This document shows, piece by piece, positions 24,966 to 33,311 of a stretch of DNA of 36,670 nucleotides. The stretch comes from Gammaproteobacteria bacterium (GTDB taxonomy: Bacteria > Pseudomonadota > Gammaproteobacteria > Steroidobacterales > Steroidobacteraceae): the NCBI GenBank assembly GCA_028870355.1, contig JAGWPU010000107.1:1-36670 (forward strand), read 5' to 3'. The translations under genes were made by a program, and so were the position numbers. Every line of letters starts with the position of its first letter. The stretch's first letter is position 1. The notes beneath the pieces were generated by a model. It did no database searches. It saw only the letters and a program-made list of their open reading frames with translations, and was not told the origin of the DNA.

Positions 24966-27900
24966 GTGAAGATCACTTCCCGGCCGCTTCGAACGCTGGC
25001 CGTCGCGCTCGCGTGGTGCGTGGCCACCGCATTCGTCACAGCCTCGGGCGCGCCACGGGCGTCGGCGGCACCGAAGGACGTTTTCGCACACCTGGAATTC
25101 CGCAACCTCGGCCCCGCGATCGCGGGAGGCCGCGTGACCGCGGTCGCCGGGATTCCAGGCAACCCGCGGATTTACTACGTCGGCGCGGCCGGCGGTGGCG
25201 TCTTCAAGACGACCGACGGCGGCCTGACCTGGAAGGCGATCTTCGAACACGAAGCGACGAGTTCGATCGGCGCGATCGCGATCGCGCCGACGAACCCGAA
25301 CCTCGTCTGGGTGGGCACCGGTGAGGCGAACAACCGCAACGACGTGATCCCGGGCGCGGGCATCTACCGGTCGACCGATGCCGGCAAGTCGTGGAAGCGC
25401 ATGGGGCTCGCGGACGTCGGGCAGATCGCCAGAATAGCGATCGACCCGCACGACCCCCGGCACGTGGTGGTCGCCGCGCTCGGTCACGAATGGGGGCCGA
25501 ATCCGGACCGCGGCGTCTACGAGACGACCGACGGCGGCAAGACCTGGCGCAAGCGCTTGTTCGTCGACGACCGCACCGGCGCGATCGACGTCGCGATGCA
25601 ACCGGGCAACGGCGAGGTCGTGTTCGCGGCGACCTGGCAGACCCACCGCGAGCCGTGGATGCTGCACGATGGAGGACCCGGCTCGGGCGTCTGGCGCTCG
25701 ACGGACGGCGGGACGACCTGGAAGCGGCTGACCAAGGGCTTGCCGGCATCGCCGGTCGGCCGGATCGGGCTCGCGATCGCCCCGAGCGACCCGGAACGCG
25801 TCTACGCGGTGCTCGAGGCCCGGACCGGCAAGGGCTCGCTGTTCGTGTCGGACGATCTCGGCGATCACTGGCACGAAGTCACCGACAATCACGCGCTGAA
25901 CGTGCGCGGCTTCTATTTCACGACGCTCGAAGTCTCCCCGGACGACGCCGACCGGGTCTATTTCCTCGGCTTCCAGTTGCTGCAATCGGACGACGGCGGC
26001 AAGACCGTGCGCGTGATCGATCAGCACGTGCACGTCGACCACCACGCGATGTGGATCGATCCGGAGAACCCGGAGCGCATGATCCAGGGCAACGACGGCG
26101 GCGCGTACCTGTCGCTCGACGGCGGCAGGACCTGGCGATTCCTCGACGGGATGCCGATCGAGCAGACGTACATGGTCTCGGCCGACACCCGCACGCCATA
26201 CGACGTCTGCGCGGGCCTGCAGGACAACAGCGGCTGGTGCGGACCGTCCTCGTCGCTCGCCGACGACGTCGTCTCCGGGAGCGACTGGTTCACGGTCGTC
26301 GGCGGCGACGGGGAATACGTGGTGCCCGCGCCGTCGAATCCGGACGTGATCTACGCCGACGCCGAGGATGGCGAGATCGTGCGCTTCGACCGCAAGACCA
26401 AGCAGACGCTCTTCGTGATGCCGTACCTGCACGGTCCCGGGTACATCGACGACCTGCCGCCGTCGCAGCAGAAGGTCCGGTTCAACTGGACTCCGCCGAT
26501 CGCGGTCGACCCGACGGCCGAGAACACCGTCTACATCGGCGGCAACGTGCTGCTGAAATCCACGGACGGCGGTCTTCACTGGCACGCGATCAGCCCCGAC
26601 TTGACCCGCAACGACAAGTCGAAGCAACGGCTGTCCGGCGGCCCGATCCACTACGACCTGTCGGGTGCGGAAACCTACGACACCATCCTGTCGGTCCGGA
26701 TCGCGCCGAGCGATCCCGCGGTGCTCTGGGTGGGCACCGACGACGGAGTCGTCTCGGTCACGCGCGACGGTGGCAAGCACTGGAACACGGTGACGCCGCC
26801 GGGCGCGCCGGCCTGGACGCGCGTCTATCAGATCGACGTGTCGTCGCACGACCCCGGGACCGCCTATCTCGCGTTCGACGCCCACGAACTGAACGACGAC
26901 AAGCCCTACGTGTACGCGACGACGGACTACGGACGTCACTGGCGACGGATCGACGCCGGCCTGCCGAAGAACGCGTCGGTGATGGTCGTCCGGTCGGATC
27001 CGGACGACTCGCGCGTGCTCGCGGCGGGCACGATGACCGGCCTGTGGATCTCCCGCGACGACGGGGGACATTGGACCCGGCTGAAGTCGAACCTGCCGAC
27101 GATGCCGATCTTCGATCTGAAGTTCGTGCGCGGCGACCTCGTGCTCGCGAGCCACGGCCGCGGCTTGTGGGTGCTCGATCACTTCGCGCCGGTCGCCGAA
27201 CTCGATCCCGCGGCGGTTCCGTCGCATCTCGCGCTCTACACGCCCCGGTCCGGGATCGAATTCCAGCGCTGGCAACGCGGCGAGGGAGCGGAACCCGCGT
27301 TCGTCACGCCGAATGCGCCGGATGGCGTGATCGTCGACTACAGCCTGCCGAAGAAGCTCGAGGCGAGCGCGCACCAGAAGGCCTTGCACCAGACGCCGGT
27401 CAGGATCCGGATTCGCGACGCGAAAGGTCGCCTGGTCGCAACCCGCTACGGCAGCGCACGCGGCGGCTTGAACCGCTTCGTCTGGGACATGCGCTACGAT
27501 GGACCGACGCCGATCGATTTCGAGCAGCCCGCGGTCGAGGGCAAGCGGCCGGCGTGGGAGCGGGGTCCGCGCGGACCTCAAGTGCTGCCGGGCGTCTATA
27601 CGATCCGCGTGACCGCGGCCGGACGGACCGAGTCGGTGCAGGCGCGCGTCGAGGCGGATCCGAATCAGCCACCGGCCTTGCAGGCGCAGACCGAGTCGCT
27701 GCGGCTCGCGCTCGCGACGCGCGCGCAGGCCGATGCGATGAACCGGATGCTGAACCGGGTCAGCGCGATGCAGGCGCAGCTCTCTGCATACCAGCAATCG
27801 GTCGCGAGCGAATCGACGAGCATCGACGCATCGCTCCAGGCGCACGCGCAGGCGCAGGCCGCGCTGGTCGCGCAGGCTCAGGCGCTGTCCGCTACGCTCG

Positions 27901-28220
27901 GCAAGCTCAAGGACTCGGTGTACGACCCCACGGTCCAGCACGAGGTCCCCGAGGACGATCTCCACCAGCTGACCGATCTGCACGGGGCGGTGAGTCGCAA
28001 CGCGGAGTCGTTCGCGGACCTCGGAACGCAAGCACCGACCGATCCGCTGCGGGAGATCGAGCAGGAGGTCGCGGCTGCGTTGAACGCGAAGCTCGCGGCC
28101 TACGACGCGCTGCTCGCGGGCGACGTCGCCGCCTACGATCGCGCGGCGTACGCCGCGGGCGCCCCGACCCTCGCGGCCGGGAAGCCGATCGAGGTCGCGG
28201 CGCCGCCGTCGATCGAGTGA
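24966..28220 (+). CDS. secreted BNR/Asp-box beta-propeller protein (VPS10-like)
   Basis: A 1084-residue exported protein. The GTG at 24966 follows GGAGG (24953-24957) by eight bases and opens a signal peptide (RTLAVALAWCVATAFVTASG). At least eleven Asp-box motifs of the S/T-x-D-x-G-x-x-W type are spread over residues about 60-720 (TTDGGLTW, STDAGKSW, TTDGGKTW, STDGGTTW, SLDGGRTW, STDGGLHW, TRDGGKHW, TTDYGRHW and others). They indicate one or two sortilin/sialidase-type beta-propellers. After LASHGRGLWVLDHF comes a beta-rich region, then a predicted coiled coil near residues 900-1000 with many Gln and Ala (MQAQLSAYQQSVASE). Proteins of this kind are common in soil bacteria and annotated as glycosyl hydrolases, but no catalytic residues can be named. 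It is followed at once by a NylB-like hydrolase, probably co-transcribed. Confidence 0.88.
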   Translation: MKITSRPLRTLAVALAWCVATAFVTASGAPRASAAPKDVFAHLEFRNLGPAIAGGRVTAVAGIPGNPRIYYVGAAGGGVFKTTDGGLTWKAIFEHEATSSIGAIAIAPTNPNLVWVGTGEANNRNDVIPGAGIYRSTDAGKSWKRMGLADVGQIARIAIDPHDPRHVVVAALGHEWGPNPDRGVYETTDGGKTWRKRLFVDDRTGAIDVAMQPGNGEVVFAATWQTHREPWMLHDGGPGSGVWRSTDGGTTWKRLTKGLPASPVGRIGLAIAPSDPERVYAVLEARTGKGSLFVSDDLGDHWHEVTDNHALNVRGFYFTTLEVSPDDADRVYFLGFQLLQSDDGGKTVRVIDQHVHVDHHAMWIDPENPERMIQGNDGGAYLSLDGGRTWRFLDGMPIEQTYMVSADTRTPYDVCAGLQDNSGWCGPSSSLADDVVSGSDWFTVVGGDGEYVVPAPSNPDVIYADAEDGEIVRFDRKTKQTLFVMPYLHGPGYIDDLPPSQQKVRFNWTPPIAVDPTAENTVYIGGNVLLKSTDGGLHWHAISPDLTRNDKSKQRLSGGPIHYDLSGAETYDTILSVRIAPSDPAVLWVGTDDGVVSVTRDGGKHWNTVTPPGAPAWTRVYQIDVSSHDPGTAYLAFDAHELNDDKPYVYATTDYGRHWRRIDAGLPKNASVMVVRSDPDDSRVLAAGTMTGLWISRDDGGHWTRLKSNLPTMPIFDLKFVRGDLVLASHGRGLWVLDHFAPVAELDPAAVPSHLALYTPRSGIEFQRWQRGEGAEPAFVTPNAPDGVIVDYSLPKKLEASAHQKALHQTPVRIRIRDAKGRLVATRYGSARGGLNRFVWDMRYDGPTPIDFEQPAVEGKRPAWERGPRGPQVLPGVYTIRVTAAGRTESVQARVEADPNQPPALQAQTESLRLALATRAQADAMNRMLNRVSAMQAQLSAYQQSVASESTSIDASLQAHAQAQAALVAQAQALSATLGKLKDSVYDPTVQHEVPEDDLHQLTDLHGAVSRNAESFADLGTQAPTDPLREIEQEVAAALNAKLAAYDALLAGDVAAYDRAAYAAGAPTLAAGKPIEVAAPPSIE

Positions 28221-28243
28221 GTGCGGGACGGAGATCGAATGAC

Positions 28244-29518
28244 GTGAAACCCGGCACACAGCGCTTCGACGGCGTCGAGTACCCGGACGCGGAGGCGTCC
28301 GATCCGGTCCGGCTCGGCTGGATGCGCGGCTCGCCGCCGCCGCCCGAGCGGCGCATCCGCTTCGAGGACGATCGGTATCTCGAGTTTCCGCAGCTGCGCT
28401 GGAGCTTGTCGCACATGCGGGAGCTCGTCCCGACCGCGCGGGTCTGGCGGGGCGACCACGCGAGCCCCCGGTGGCCGTCCCCGGATCCATCGACGCAAGC
28501 GTCCATCGATGCGCTCGCGTTCGTCGATCTCGACGGACGACACCGCGGCTGGCGGGACTCGCTCGCCGCCACCTACACGGACGGGATCCTGGTGCTGCAC
28601 CGGGGCGTTCCGGTGTACGAACGCTACTTCGGGGCGCTCGACGCGCATCGTCCGCATGCGTGCTTTTCGATCACGAAATCCTATGCCGCGACCGTCGCCG
28701 CGACACTGATCCACGAAGGAGCGCTCGACGAGACGAAGACGGTACCGTACTACCTCCCGGAAATGGCGGAGTCGGCGTACCGGGATGCGACCCTGCGACA
28801 CCTGCTCGACATGCAGGTCGGTGTCGCGTACTCGGAGGAATACCAGGACCCCAGGGCCGAGATCTGGGCGTACGCGCGCGCGGGCGGACTGCGGCCGCGC
28901 CGGGCGAACGATCGCGGACCGACCAATTACTACGACTTCCTGGTCACGCTGCGCCAGCACGGCGAGCACGGCCGCTCGTTCGACTACAAGACGGTGAACA
29001 CCGAGGTGCTCGGCTGGATCATGAAGCGCGTGACCGGCTTCGGACTCGCGGACACGCTGTCGCGCCGATTCTGGTCACGGCTCGCCTGCGAGGAGGATGC
29101 CTATCTCAGCATCGACTCGATCGGCGTCGAGATGAGCGGCGGCGGTCTGAGCGCCTGCCTGCGCGACGTCGCGCGCTTCGGCGAGATGATGCGTCGGGAG
29201 GGTGACTGGAACGGCACCGAGATCGTCCCCGCGGCCGTGATCGCCGACATTCGGGCCGGCTCCGACCCCGCGAAATTCTCCCCGACCGAATACCCGTTGT
29301 TGCCCGGCTATTCGTATCGGAGCATGTGGTGGATCGCACACGATGCGCTCGGCGCGTTCGAGGCGCGCGGGATCCACGGCCAGCGGCTCTACGTCGCGCC
29401 GCACGCGGAACTGGTGATCGCACGCTTCGCCTCGCACCCGATCGCGACCAGCGCCGCGAACGATCCCGTCACCCTGCCCGCGTTCCGTGCGCTCGCGCAG
29501 GCGCTCGCCGGGACGTGA
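28244..29518 (+). CDS. beta-lactamase-fold serine hydrolase (NylB-like)
   Basis: A 424-residue serine hydrolase of the beta-lactamase/penicillin-binding superfamily, closest in pattern to 6-aminohexanoate-dimer hydrolase (NylB) and class C esterases. The catalytic SxxK is S142-I-T-K145 and a likely catalytic tyrosine is Y248 (FDYKTVN). Supporting segments are LRHLLDMQVGVAYSEEYQ and the C-terminal IHGQRLYVAPHAELVIARFAS. There is no signal peptide, so it is probably cytoplasmic. Two starts are possible: GTG 28244 with GGAG about 10 bases upstream (chosen), or GTG 28217, which overlaps the upstream stop as GTGA and would add nine residues. It follows the BNR gene in a probable operon. NylB relatives cleave amide or ester bonds; the natural substrate is unknown and nylon-oligomer activity is not implied. 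Confidence 0.86.
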   Translation: MKPGTQRFDGVEYPDAEASDPVRLGWMRGSPPPPERRIRFEDDRYLEFPQLRWSLSHMRELVPTARVWRGDHASPRWPSPDPSTQASIDALAFVDLDGRHRGWRDSLAATYTDGILVLHRGVPVYERYFGALDAHRPHACFSITKSYAATVAATLIHEGALDETKTVPYYLPEMAESAYRDATLRHLLDMQVGVAYSEEYQDPRAEIWAYARAGGLRPRRANDRGPTNYYDFLVTLRQHGEHGRSFDYKTVNTEVLGWIMKRVTGFGLADTLSRRFWSRLACEEDAYLSIDSIGVEMSGGGLSACLRDVARFGEMMRREGDWNGTEIVPAAVIADIRAGSDPAKFSPTEYPLLPGYSYRSMWWIAHDALGAFEARGIHGQRLYVAPHAELVIARFASHPIATSAANDPVTLPAFRALAQALAGT

Positions 29519-29549
29519 ACGCGCGGGTGATCCGCCCCCCGCGGCGCGT
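29519..29549. terminator. weak convergent hairpin
   Basis: ACGCGC (29519-29524) pairs with GCGCGT (29544-29549) around a loop containing a C-run, in the 32-base gap between the convergent hydrolase and YbiI-like genes. No U-tract; in DNA this GC-rich such pairing may be chance. Confidence 0.25.
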
Positions 29550-29550
29550 C

Positions 29551-29817
29551 TCAACGCAGCTGGCTGTCCTTGCTGCCGCGGCGGTTGTAACCGCTGAAGC
29601 GCGCCTCGTCCTGGTCACGTTCCGCCTGACAGGCGACGCAGAGCCGCACGCCCGGGATCGCGGCGCGGCGCGCCTCGGGAATCTCGCCGCCACAGGCCTC
29701 GCAATGGCTGAGCGACGGTCCGGTCGGCAGCCGGCTGCGCGCCCGGCGTACGCCGTCCTTCACGGTCGCGTCGATCTGTTCGTTGACGGCGTTGTCGCCT
29801 GCCCATCCGGTCGCCAT
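29551..29817 (-). CDS. ybiI: DksA/TraR-type zinc-finger protein, YbiI-like
   Basis: An 88-residue protein matching E. coli YbiI in length and along its whole sequence. It has the N-terminal MATGWAGDNAVNEQID, the zinc-binding cysteines C39-EA-C42 and C60-VA-C63 spaced as in the DksA/TraR C4 finger, the middle PEARRAAIPGVRLC, and the near-invariant C-terminus GYNRRGSKDSQLR. The ATG at 29817 was chosen because it reproduces the YbiI start and follows a GGGGGAT-type ribosome site; a start 21 bases upstream is less likely. It lacks the long coiled coil with the acidic tip by which DksA reaches the RNA polymerase active site, so it is not DksA itself. Function in E. coli is unassigned. Divergent from the MFS transporter gene. 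Confidence 0.92.
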   Translation of the reverse strand: MATGWAGDNAVNEQIDATVKDGVRRARSRLPTGPSLSHCEACGGEIPEARRAAIPGVRLCVACQAERDQDEARFSGYNRRGSKDSQLR

Positions 29818-29894
29818 CGGCCCAATCCCCCAGTTCATCCTGCAACGCTGCGCTCGCGGGTCCGAGTGTTGGTCCGAAGCCGCGGCGATTCAAG

Positions 29895-29900
29895 TATGAT
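29895..29900 (+). promoter_or_regulatory. candidate -10 element for the MFS gene
   Basis: TATGAT, five of six matches to the -10 consensus, lies in the divergent gap about 100 bases before the MFS start. The best -35 (TTGGTC, 29869-29874) is 20 bases away, longer than ideal. The hexamer is part of the palindrome ATGATCAT (29897-29904), the same core as the operator at 19393. Confidence 0.35.
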
Positions 29901-29905
29901 CATTC

Positions 29906-29940
29906 GCGTTGCCCGAACGCAACGCCCCGGGAACTCCGGG
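29906..29940 (+). other. two adjacent hairpins in the MFS leader
   Basis: GCGTTGC (29906-29912) pairs with GCAACGC (29919-29925) across a 6-base loop. CCCGG (29926-29930) and CCGGG (29936-29940) follow directly with a 5-base loop. If transcription starts just after the TATGAT at 29895, both fold at the very 5' end of the transcript and could stabilise it or attenuate it. No known riboswitch was recognised. Confidence 0.4.
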
Positions 29941-29999
29941 CCGCGTTCGCAGACTAACGAGTCTCCAGCGAAACCCTGCGCCATTCAGAGCCTGCTTTC

Positions 30000-31349
30000 A
30001 TGACCCGACCGGAGTATCGCGCCGCGTTGTCGCTCGCCGCCGTGTTTTCCTTGCGGCTGCTGGGCCTGTTCATGATCTACCCGGTGTTCGCCGCGTACGC
30101 TCGTGGTCTCGTCGGCGCGACGCCGTACACGATCGGCCTCGCGCTCGGAATCTATGGACTGAGCCAGGGACTGCTGCAGATCCCCTTCGGCATGCTCTCG
30201 GACCGGGTCGGCCGCAAGCCGATGATCGTGATCGGGCTGCTGACGTTCGCGGCGGGCAGCGCGATCGCCGCGCGCGCGACGACGATCGACGGCGTCGTGC
30301 TCGGCCGGGTGCTGCAGGGAGCGGGCGCGGTCGGTGCGGTGATCCTCGCGCTGGTCGCGGACCTCACCCACGAGGAGAACCGGACGAAAGCGATGGCGAT
30401 GGTCGGGATCACGATCGGCCTGTCGTTCATGCTCGCGCTCGTCGCCGGCCCGCTCGTCGCGGGAATCGCCGGCGTGCCCGGGATCTTCTGGTTGATGGTC
30501 GCGCTCGCGCTCGCCGGCATCGCCGTGGTGCTGTTCGTCGTCCCGACGCCCGAGGAATCGCACCGGCACCGCGATGCCGAAGCGGTGCCCGGGATGCTGC
30601 GGTCGGTGCTGCGCGATCGCGAGTTGCTGCGACTCGACTTCGGGATCTTCGCGTTGCACGCGATCCTCACCGCGAGCTTTCTGGTGATCCCGGGGCTGCT
30701 CCACTCGACGCTGCGGGTCGACAGCCGCGACCAGTGGCTCGTGTACCTGCCGGTGCTGCTCGTGTCCGTCGCCGCGATGATCCCGGCGATCGTGGTCGCC
30801 GAGAAGCGACGGCGCATGAAGGAAGTGTTCGTCGGTGCGGTCGGCGTGATCGTGGCGAGCCAACTCCTGCTGCTGCGCGCCGAGCACAGCGTCGCGTCGT
30901 TGCTCGTTGCGGTCACGCTGTTCTTCGCCGCCTTCAACGTCCTCGAGGCGAGCCTGCCCTCGCTGATCACCAAGACGGCGCCCGCGGCCGCGAAGGGCAC
31001 CGCGACCGGCGTCTACTCGAGTTCGCAATTCCTCGGAATCTTCTTCGGCGGCGTCGCCGGCGGCTGGATCCATCAGGTGGCCCACGCGAACGGCGTGTTC
31101 GCCGGCTCCGCGGCGATCGGGGTCGTGTGGCTGCTGATCGCGGCGACGATGCGCCGACCCGGCCACCTGACGATGCGGATCCTGCGGATCCCCGGGACCG
31201 GGTCGATCGACGAGCGGGCGCTCGGCGAACGCTTCCGCGCGGTCGCGGGCGTGGCCGAGGTCGCGGTCGTCGCCGACGAGCGCCTGGCGTACCTCAAGGT
31301 CGACCCACGCACGTTCGACGCGCAGCGTGCGCAGGCGATCGCCGGCTAG
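30000..31349 (+). CDS. MFS transporter, YajR-like
   Basis: A 449-residue major facilitator superfamily transporter that follows E. coli YajR along its length: LAAVFSLRLLGLFMIYPVFAAYA at the start, the A-motif GMLSDRVGRKPMIV, then RVLQGAGAVGAVILALVADLTHEENRTKAMAM. The later KTAPAAAKGTATGVYSSSQFLGIFFGG is also matched. Twelve membrane helices are evident. The last 60 residues (MRILRIPGTGSIDERALGERF to LKVDPRTFDAQRAQAIAG) match the ferredoxin-like YAM domain unique to the YajR group, on the cytoplasmic side. The ATG at 30000 begins just before the first helix; its ribosome site is weak. It is a single gene, divergent from the ybiI-like gene and convergent with a small hypothetical gene. Proton-driven export is likely by family; the substrate is unknown, as for YajR. 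Confidence 0.9.
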   Translation: MTRPEYRAALSLAAVFSLRLLGLFMIYPVFAAYARGLVGATPYTIGLALGIYGLSQGLLQIPFGMLSDRVGRKPMIVIGLLTFAAGSAIAARATTIDGVVLGRVLQGAGAVGAVILALVADLTHEENRTKAMAMVGITIGLSFMLALVAGPLVAGIAGVPGIFWLMVALALAGIAVVLFVVPTPEESHRHRDAEAVPGMLRSVLRDRELLRLDFGIFALHAILTASFLVIPGLLHSTLRVDSRDQWLVYLPVLLVSVAAMIPAIVVAEKRRRMKEVFVGAVGVIVASQLLLLRAEHSVASLLVAVTLFFAAFNVLEASLPSLITKTAPAAAKGTATGVYSSSQFLGIFFGGVAGGWIHQVAHANGVFAGSAAIGVVWLLIAATMRRPGHLTMRILRIPGTGSIDERALGERFRAVAGVAEVAVVADERLAYLKVDPRTFDAQRAQAIAG

Positions 31350-31377
31350 CGTCGCCCGGTATCGCGCGGCGCGACGC
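31349..31377. terminator. candidate bidirectional hairpin
   Basis: GCGTCGC (31349-31355) and GCGACGC (31371-31377) form a 7-bp stem with a 15-base GC-rich loop between the convergent MFS and hypothetical genes. No U-rich tail on either side, so support is mainly its position. Confidence 0.3.
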
Positions 31378-31379
31378 GC

Positions 31380-31784
31380 CTACAGCGCGTTGAAGAGGCT
31401 CCCGACGAGGTCGCTCGCGAGACCGAACCCGGCGCCCATCCCCAGCCCCGACATCACGTTGCCCATGAAGCCGCCGCCCCCGCTCGACGCGTAGGGCTGT
31501 GCGCTCCAGCCGCGCGGTTGCATCGCCGCCTGCGGCATCGCCGCCACGTGGCTCTCGAGGGCGTGGATGTATTGCGCCATCTGCTCGATCAGCGCCGTCG
31601 TCGTCTGGTTCTGGTTCTGCACCGCGAGCGCCGCTTCGCGCAGATCGAGCACCAGTTCCCGCGCGAGTGTCGGATCCGCGACCTTGCTCTGCAATTTGTC
31701 GGCCAGCCCCTTGATCCCCTGCGCGACCTGATCGGCCTGGGTCTGCAGCTGGATCGCCTGATTCTCGGCGGTCTGATAGTCCAT
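31380..31784 (-). CDS. hypothetical protein with Gly-rich C-terminus
   Basis: A 134-residue protein I do not recognise. Residues 1-90 are predicted helical and Gln/Ala-rich (ENQAIQLQTQADQVAQGIKG, VQNQNQTTTALIEQMAQYIH), suggesting a coiled coil or helical bundle. A short Pro/Ser linker and a Gly-rich, hydrophobic tail follow (GGGGFMGNVMSGLGMGAGFG, then LVGSLFNAL). That tail could insert in or lie on a membrane, and is reminiscent of small bacterial proteins that associate with membranes. No signal peptide. The ATG at 31784 follows AGGAG by about 10 bases. It lies downstream of the flagellar operon on the same strand, after a 101-base gap holding only a short GGCCC/GGGCC repeat (31815-31831), so it is probably a separate transcript. 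Confidence 0.7.
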   Translation of the reverse strand: MDYQTAENQAIQLQTQADQVAQGIKGLADKLQSKVADPTLARELVLDLREAALAVQNQNQTTTALIEQMAQYIHALESHVAAMPQAAMQPRGWSAQPYASSGGGGFMGNVMSGLGMGAGFGLASDLVGSLFNAL

Positions 31785-31885
31785 GTTCGACAGTCTCCTG
31801 GGGTTGCGAGTCGAGGCCCGCCCGCGGGGCCGGTTGTTGCGATTCGATCGCCGGGAGACGGGTTGGTTCCGCGATCGGGGCGCGT

Positions 31886-32281
31886 TCAATCGCCGGTACG
31901 ACCGTGCAGGCGGGCGATCAGGCTCGCCTCACCGCGACTCAGACCGAAGGTATCGATCAGCGTACCGACGGAGGCGCCCCGGCGCGCCGAATCGATCGCG
32001 TCGTCGAGCGTCCGGCCGCCGCCGCTCTCGACGTGTCCGACGCGCTCGGCGAGCTGGCCCTGCTCGGTCTCGAACCGCTGCAGCCGGTTCGCGGTCCGGG
32101 TTTGCAGCGCGGTCAGCGCATCGACCCGGCGGCGCAGGTCCTCGATCGCGGTCTCGCGCTCGGCGAGTCGCGCGGCTTGCGCGCGCACGATCCACAGCCC
32201 GACGACGCCGAGCGCCGCCGCAATGACCCCGATCGCGGCACCGGCGAGTGCCCAGGGGTCGCCGATCCCGTCCATCGTCAT
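31886..32281 (-). CDS. DUF2802 family protein of the flagellar locus
   Basis: A 131-residue protein. After a short N-terminus comes one membrane helix (ALAGAAIGVIAAALGVVGLWIV), then a coiled coil of about 55 residues (RLAERETAIEDLRRRVDALT). The C-terminal motif ARRGASVGTLIDTFGLSRGEASLIARLHG matches the end of DUF2802, a helix-turn-helix-like segment seen in proteins encoded at the end of Pseudomonas-type flagellar/chemotaxis operons. The ATG at 32281 was chosen, with another ATG two codons later; neither has a strong ribosome site, and it starts 22 bases after the motD stop. In Pseudomonas the gene usually follows cheW, which is missing here. The role is unknown; a structural or regulatory part in the polar flagellum is inferred from location. 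Confidence 0.78.
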   Translation of the reverse strand: MTMDGIGDPWALAGAAIGVIAAALGVVGLWIVRAQAARLAERETAIEDLRRRVDALTALQTRTANRLQRFETEQGQLAERVGHVESGGGRTLDDAIDSARRGASVGTLIDTFGLSRGEASLIARLHGRTGD

Positions 32282-32303
32282 CGACGCCGGCCCCGTCGGC
32301 GCG

Positions 32304-33305
32304 TCATCGCGGCCCTCCGCCGGCAGGCGCCGTCGGCGCACCCGGCGCACCTGGCGCACCCGGCGCACCTGGCGCACCCGGCGCCGCGGGCGACACCTTC
32401 ATCGGCAGACGGTTCACGGCGCCCGCTCGATCCGCCGGCGCCGCCTCGTTCGGCATCACCGTGTTCCAGAGCATCACGTCGCGTTCGCGCGGACTGAGTC
32501 CGGCGGCCGCCGGCCCGGAATCCTCCAGGATCAGGATCGACACGCGCCGGTTCTCGTTCCGGCCCGCCGCGGTCGCATTGGAGGCGACCGGATGGTACTG
32601 GCCGAATCCCACGATCTCCAGACGCATCGGATCGACGCCGTCGCGCGTGAACTCGTGCACGACGCTCGCGGCGCGTCCGGCCGACAGTTCCCAGTTGGAC
32701 GGAAACTGCGCCGTGTGGATCGGCCGGTCGTCGGTATGCCCCTCGACGCGGATCGGGTTCGGCAACGGCTTCAAGGCGTGCGCGAGCGTCTTGAGGATCG
32801 GCAGCGCCGCCGGCGAGAACGCGTCCGATCCGCTCGGGAACAGAATGTCCGTGTTGATCTCCACCTCGAGCCAGAGACTCTCCCGCCGGACCGTCACCAG
32901 CTTCTGGTCGATCAAGGTCTTCAACGCATTCTCGACCTGCCGTTGCAGGTGGGCCAGCGCACCGGCCCCGGCGCCCGCCGCCGCCTGATTCGAGCCCGGC
33001 ACCGCCGCCTGCGCTTCCTGCGGGTGAGGCAAGGTCAGCAACGCGGTCGGCCGAATCCCGACCAAGGGCTTCGTGCCGCCCTTGCCGGTCGCCGCGTGTC
33101 CGATCGGGATCGGTTGCGTCGTGGTCGGAACGCCGCGGAACGCCGCGATCAACGAATCGGACAACACCCGGAGCTTCCCCTCGTTGACCGAGGAGATCGC
33201 GTACATCACCGTGAACAGCGCGAACAACAGGGTCACGAGATCGCCGTACGGGATCGCCCAGGCCTCGTGGTTCGCGTGTTCCTCGTGTTTCTTCTTGCGC
33301 GCCAT
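32304..33305 (-). CDS. motD: flagellar motor stator protein MotD (MotB family)
   Basis: A 333-residue stator B subunit. The N-terminus has the basic cytoplasmic start, then the single membrane helix YGDLVTLLFALFTVMYAISS with the proton-binding aspartate D22. An unusually long linker leads to the OmpA-like peptidoglycan-binding domain: LEVEINTDILFPSGSDAF, RVEGHTDDRPIHTAQFPSNW and ELSAGRAASVVHEF. After the OmpA domain the protein continues for about 60 residues and ends in a Pro-Gly-Ala repeat encoded by tandem 9-base units. With MotC it forms the ion-driven stator that anchors to the cell wall and turns the flagellum. It starts 6 bases after motC. It is called MotD rather than MotB because of position in the fliA-motCD locus. 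Confidence 0.92.
   Translation of the reverse strand: MARKKKHEEHANHEAWAIPYGDLVTLLFALFTVMYAISSVNEGKLRVLSDSLIAAFRGVPTTTQPIPIGHAATGKGGTKPLVGIRPTALLTLPHPQEAQAAVPGSNQAAAGAGAGALAHLQRQVENALKTLIDQKLVTVRRESLWLEVEINTDILFPSGSDAFSPAALPILKTLAHALKPLPNPIRVEGHTDDRPIHTAQFPSNWELSAGRAASVVHEFTRDGVDPMRLEIVGFGQYHPVASNATAAGRNENRRVSILILEDSGPAAAGLSPRERDVMLWNTVMPNEAAPADRAGAVNRLPMKVSPAAPGAPGAPGAPGAPGAPTAPAGGGPR
32335..32379 (-). repeat. 9-base tandem repeat in motD 3' end
   Basis: Five head-to-tail copies of GGCGCACC(C/T) on the plus strand, alternating C and T at the last base so that the true period is 18. They encode Gly-Ala-Pro steps in the MotD tail. All units are in frame, so gain or loss of copies would change only tail length. 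Confidence 0.9.
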
Positions 33306-33311
33306 GCGGGA

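Noticed and set aside
24939..28490. A 1183-codon open frame antisense to the BNR gene
   Set aside because: The sense strand encodes a clear signal peptide and eleven Asp-boxes; the antisense translation is Arg/Asp/Val-rich without motifs, as expected from high-GC third positions.
32335..32379. CRISPR-like repeat
   Set aside because: Units are 9 bases, directly adjacent with no spacers, and lie in the coding frame of motD.
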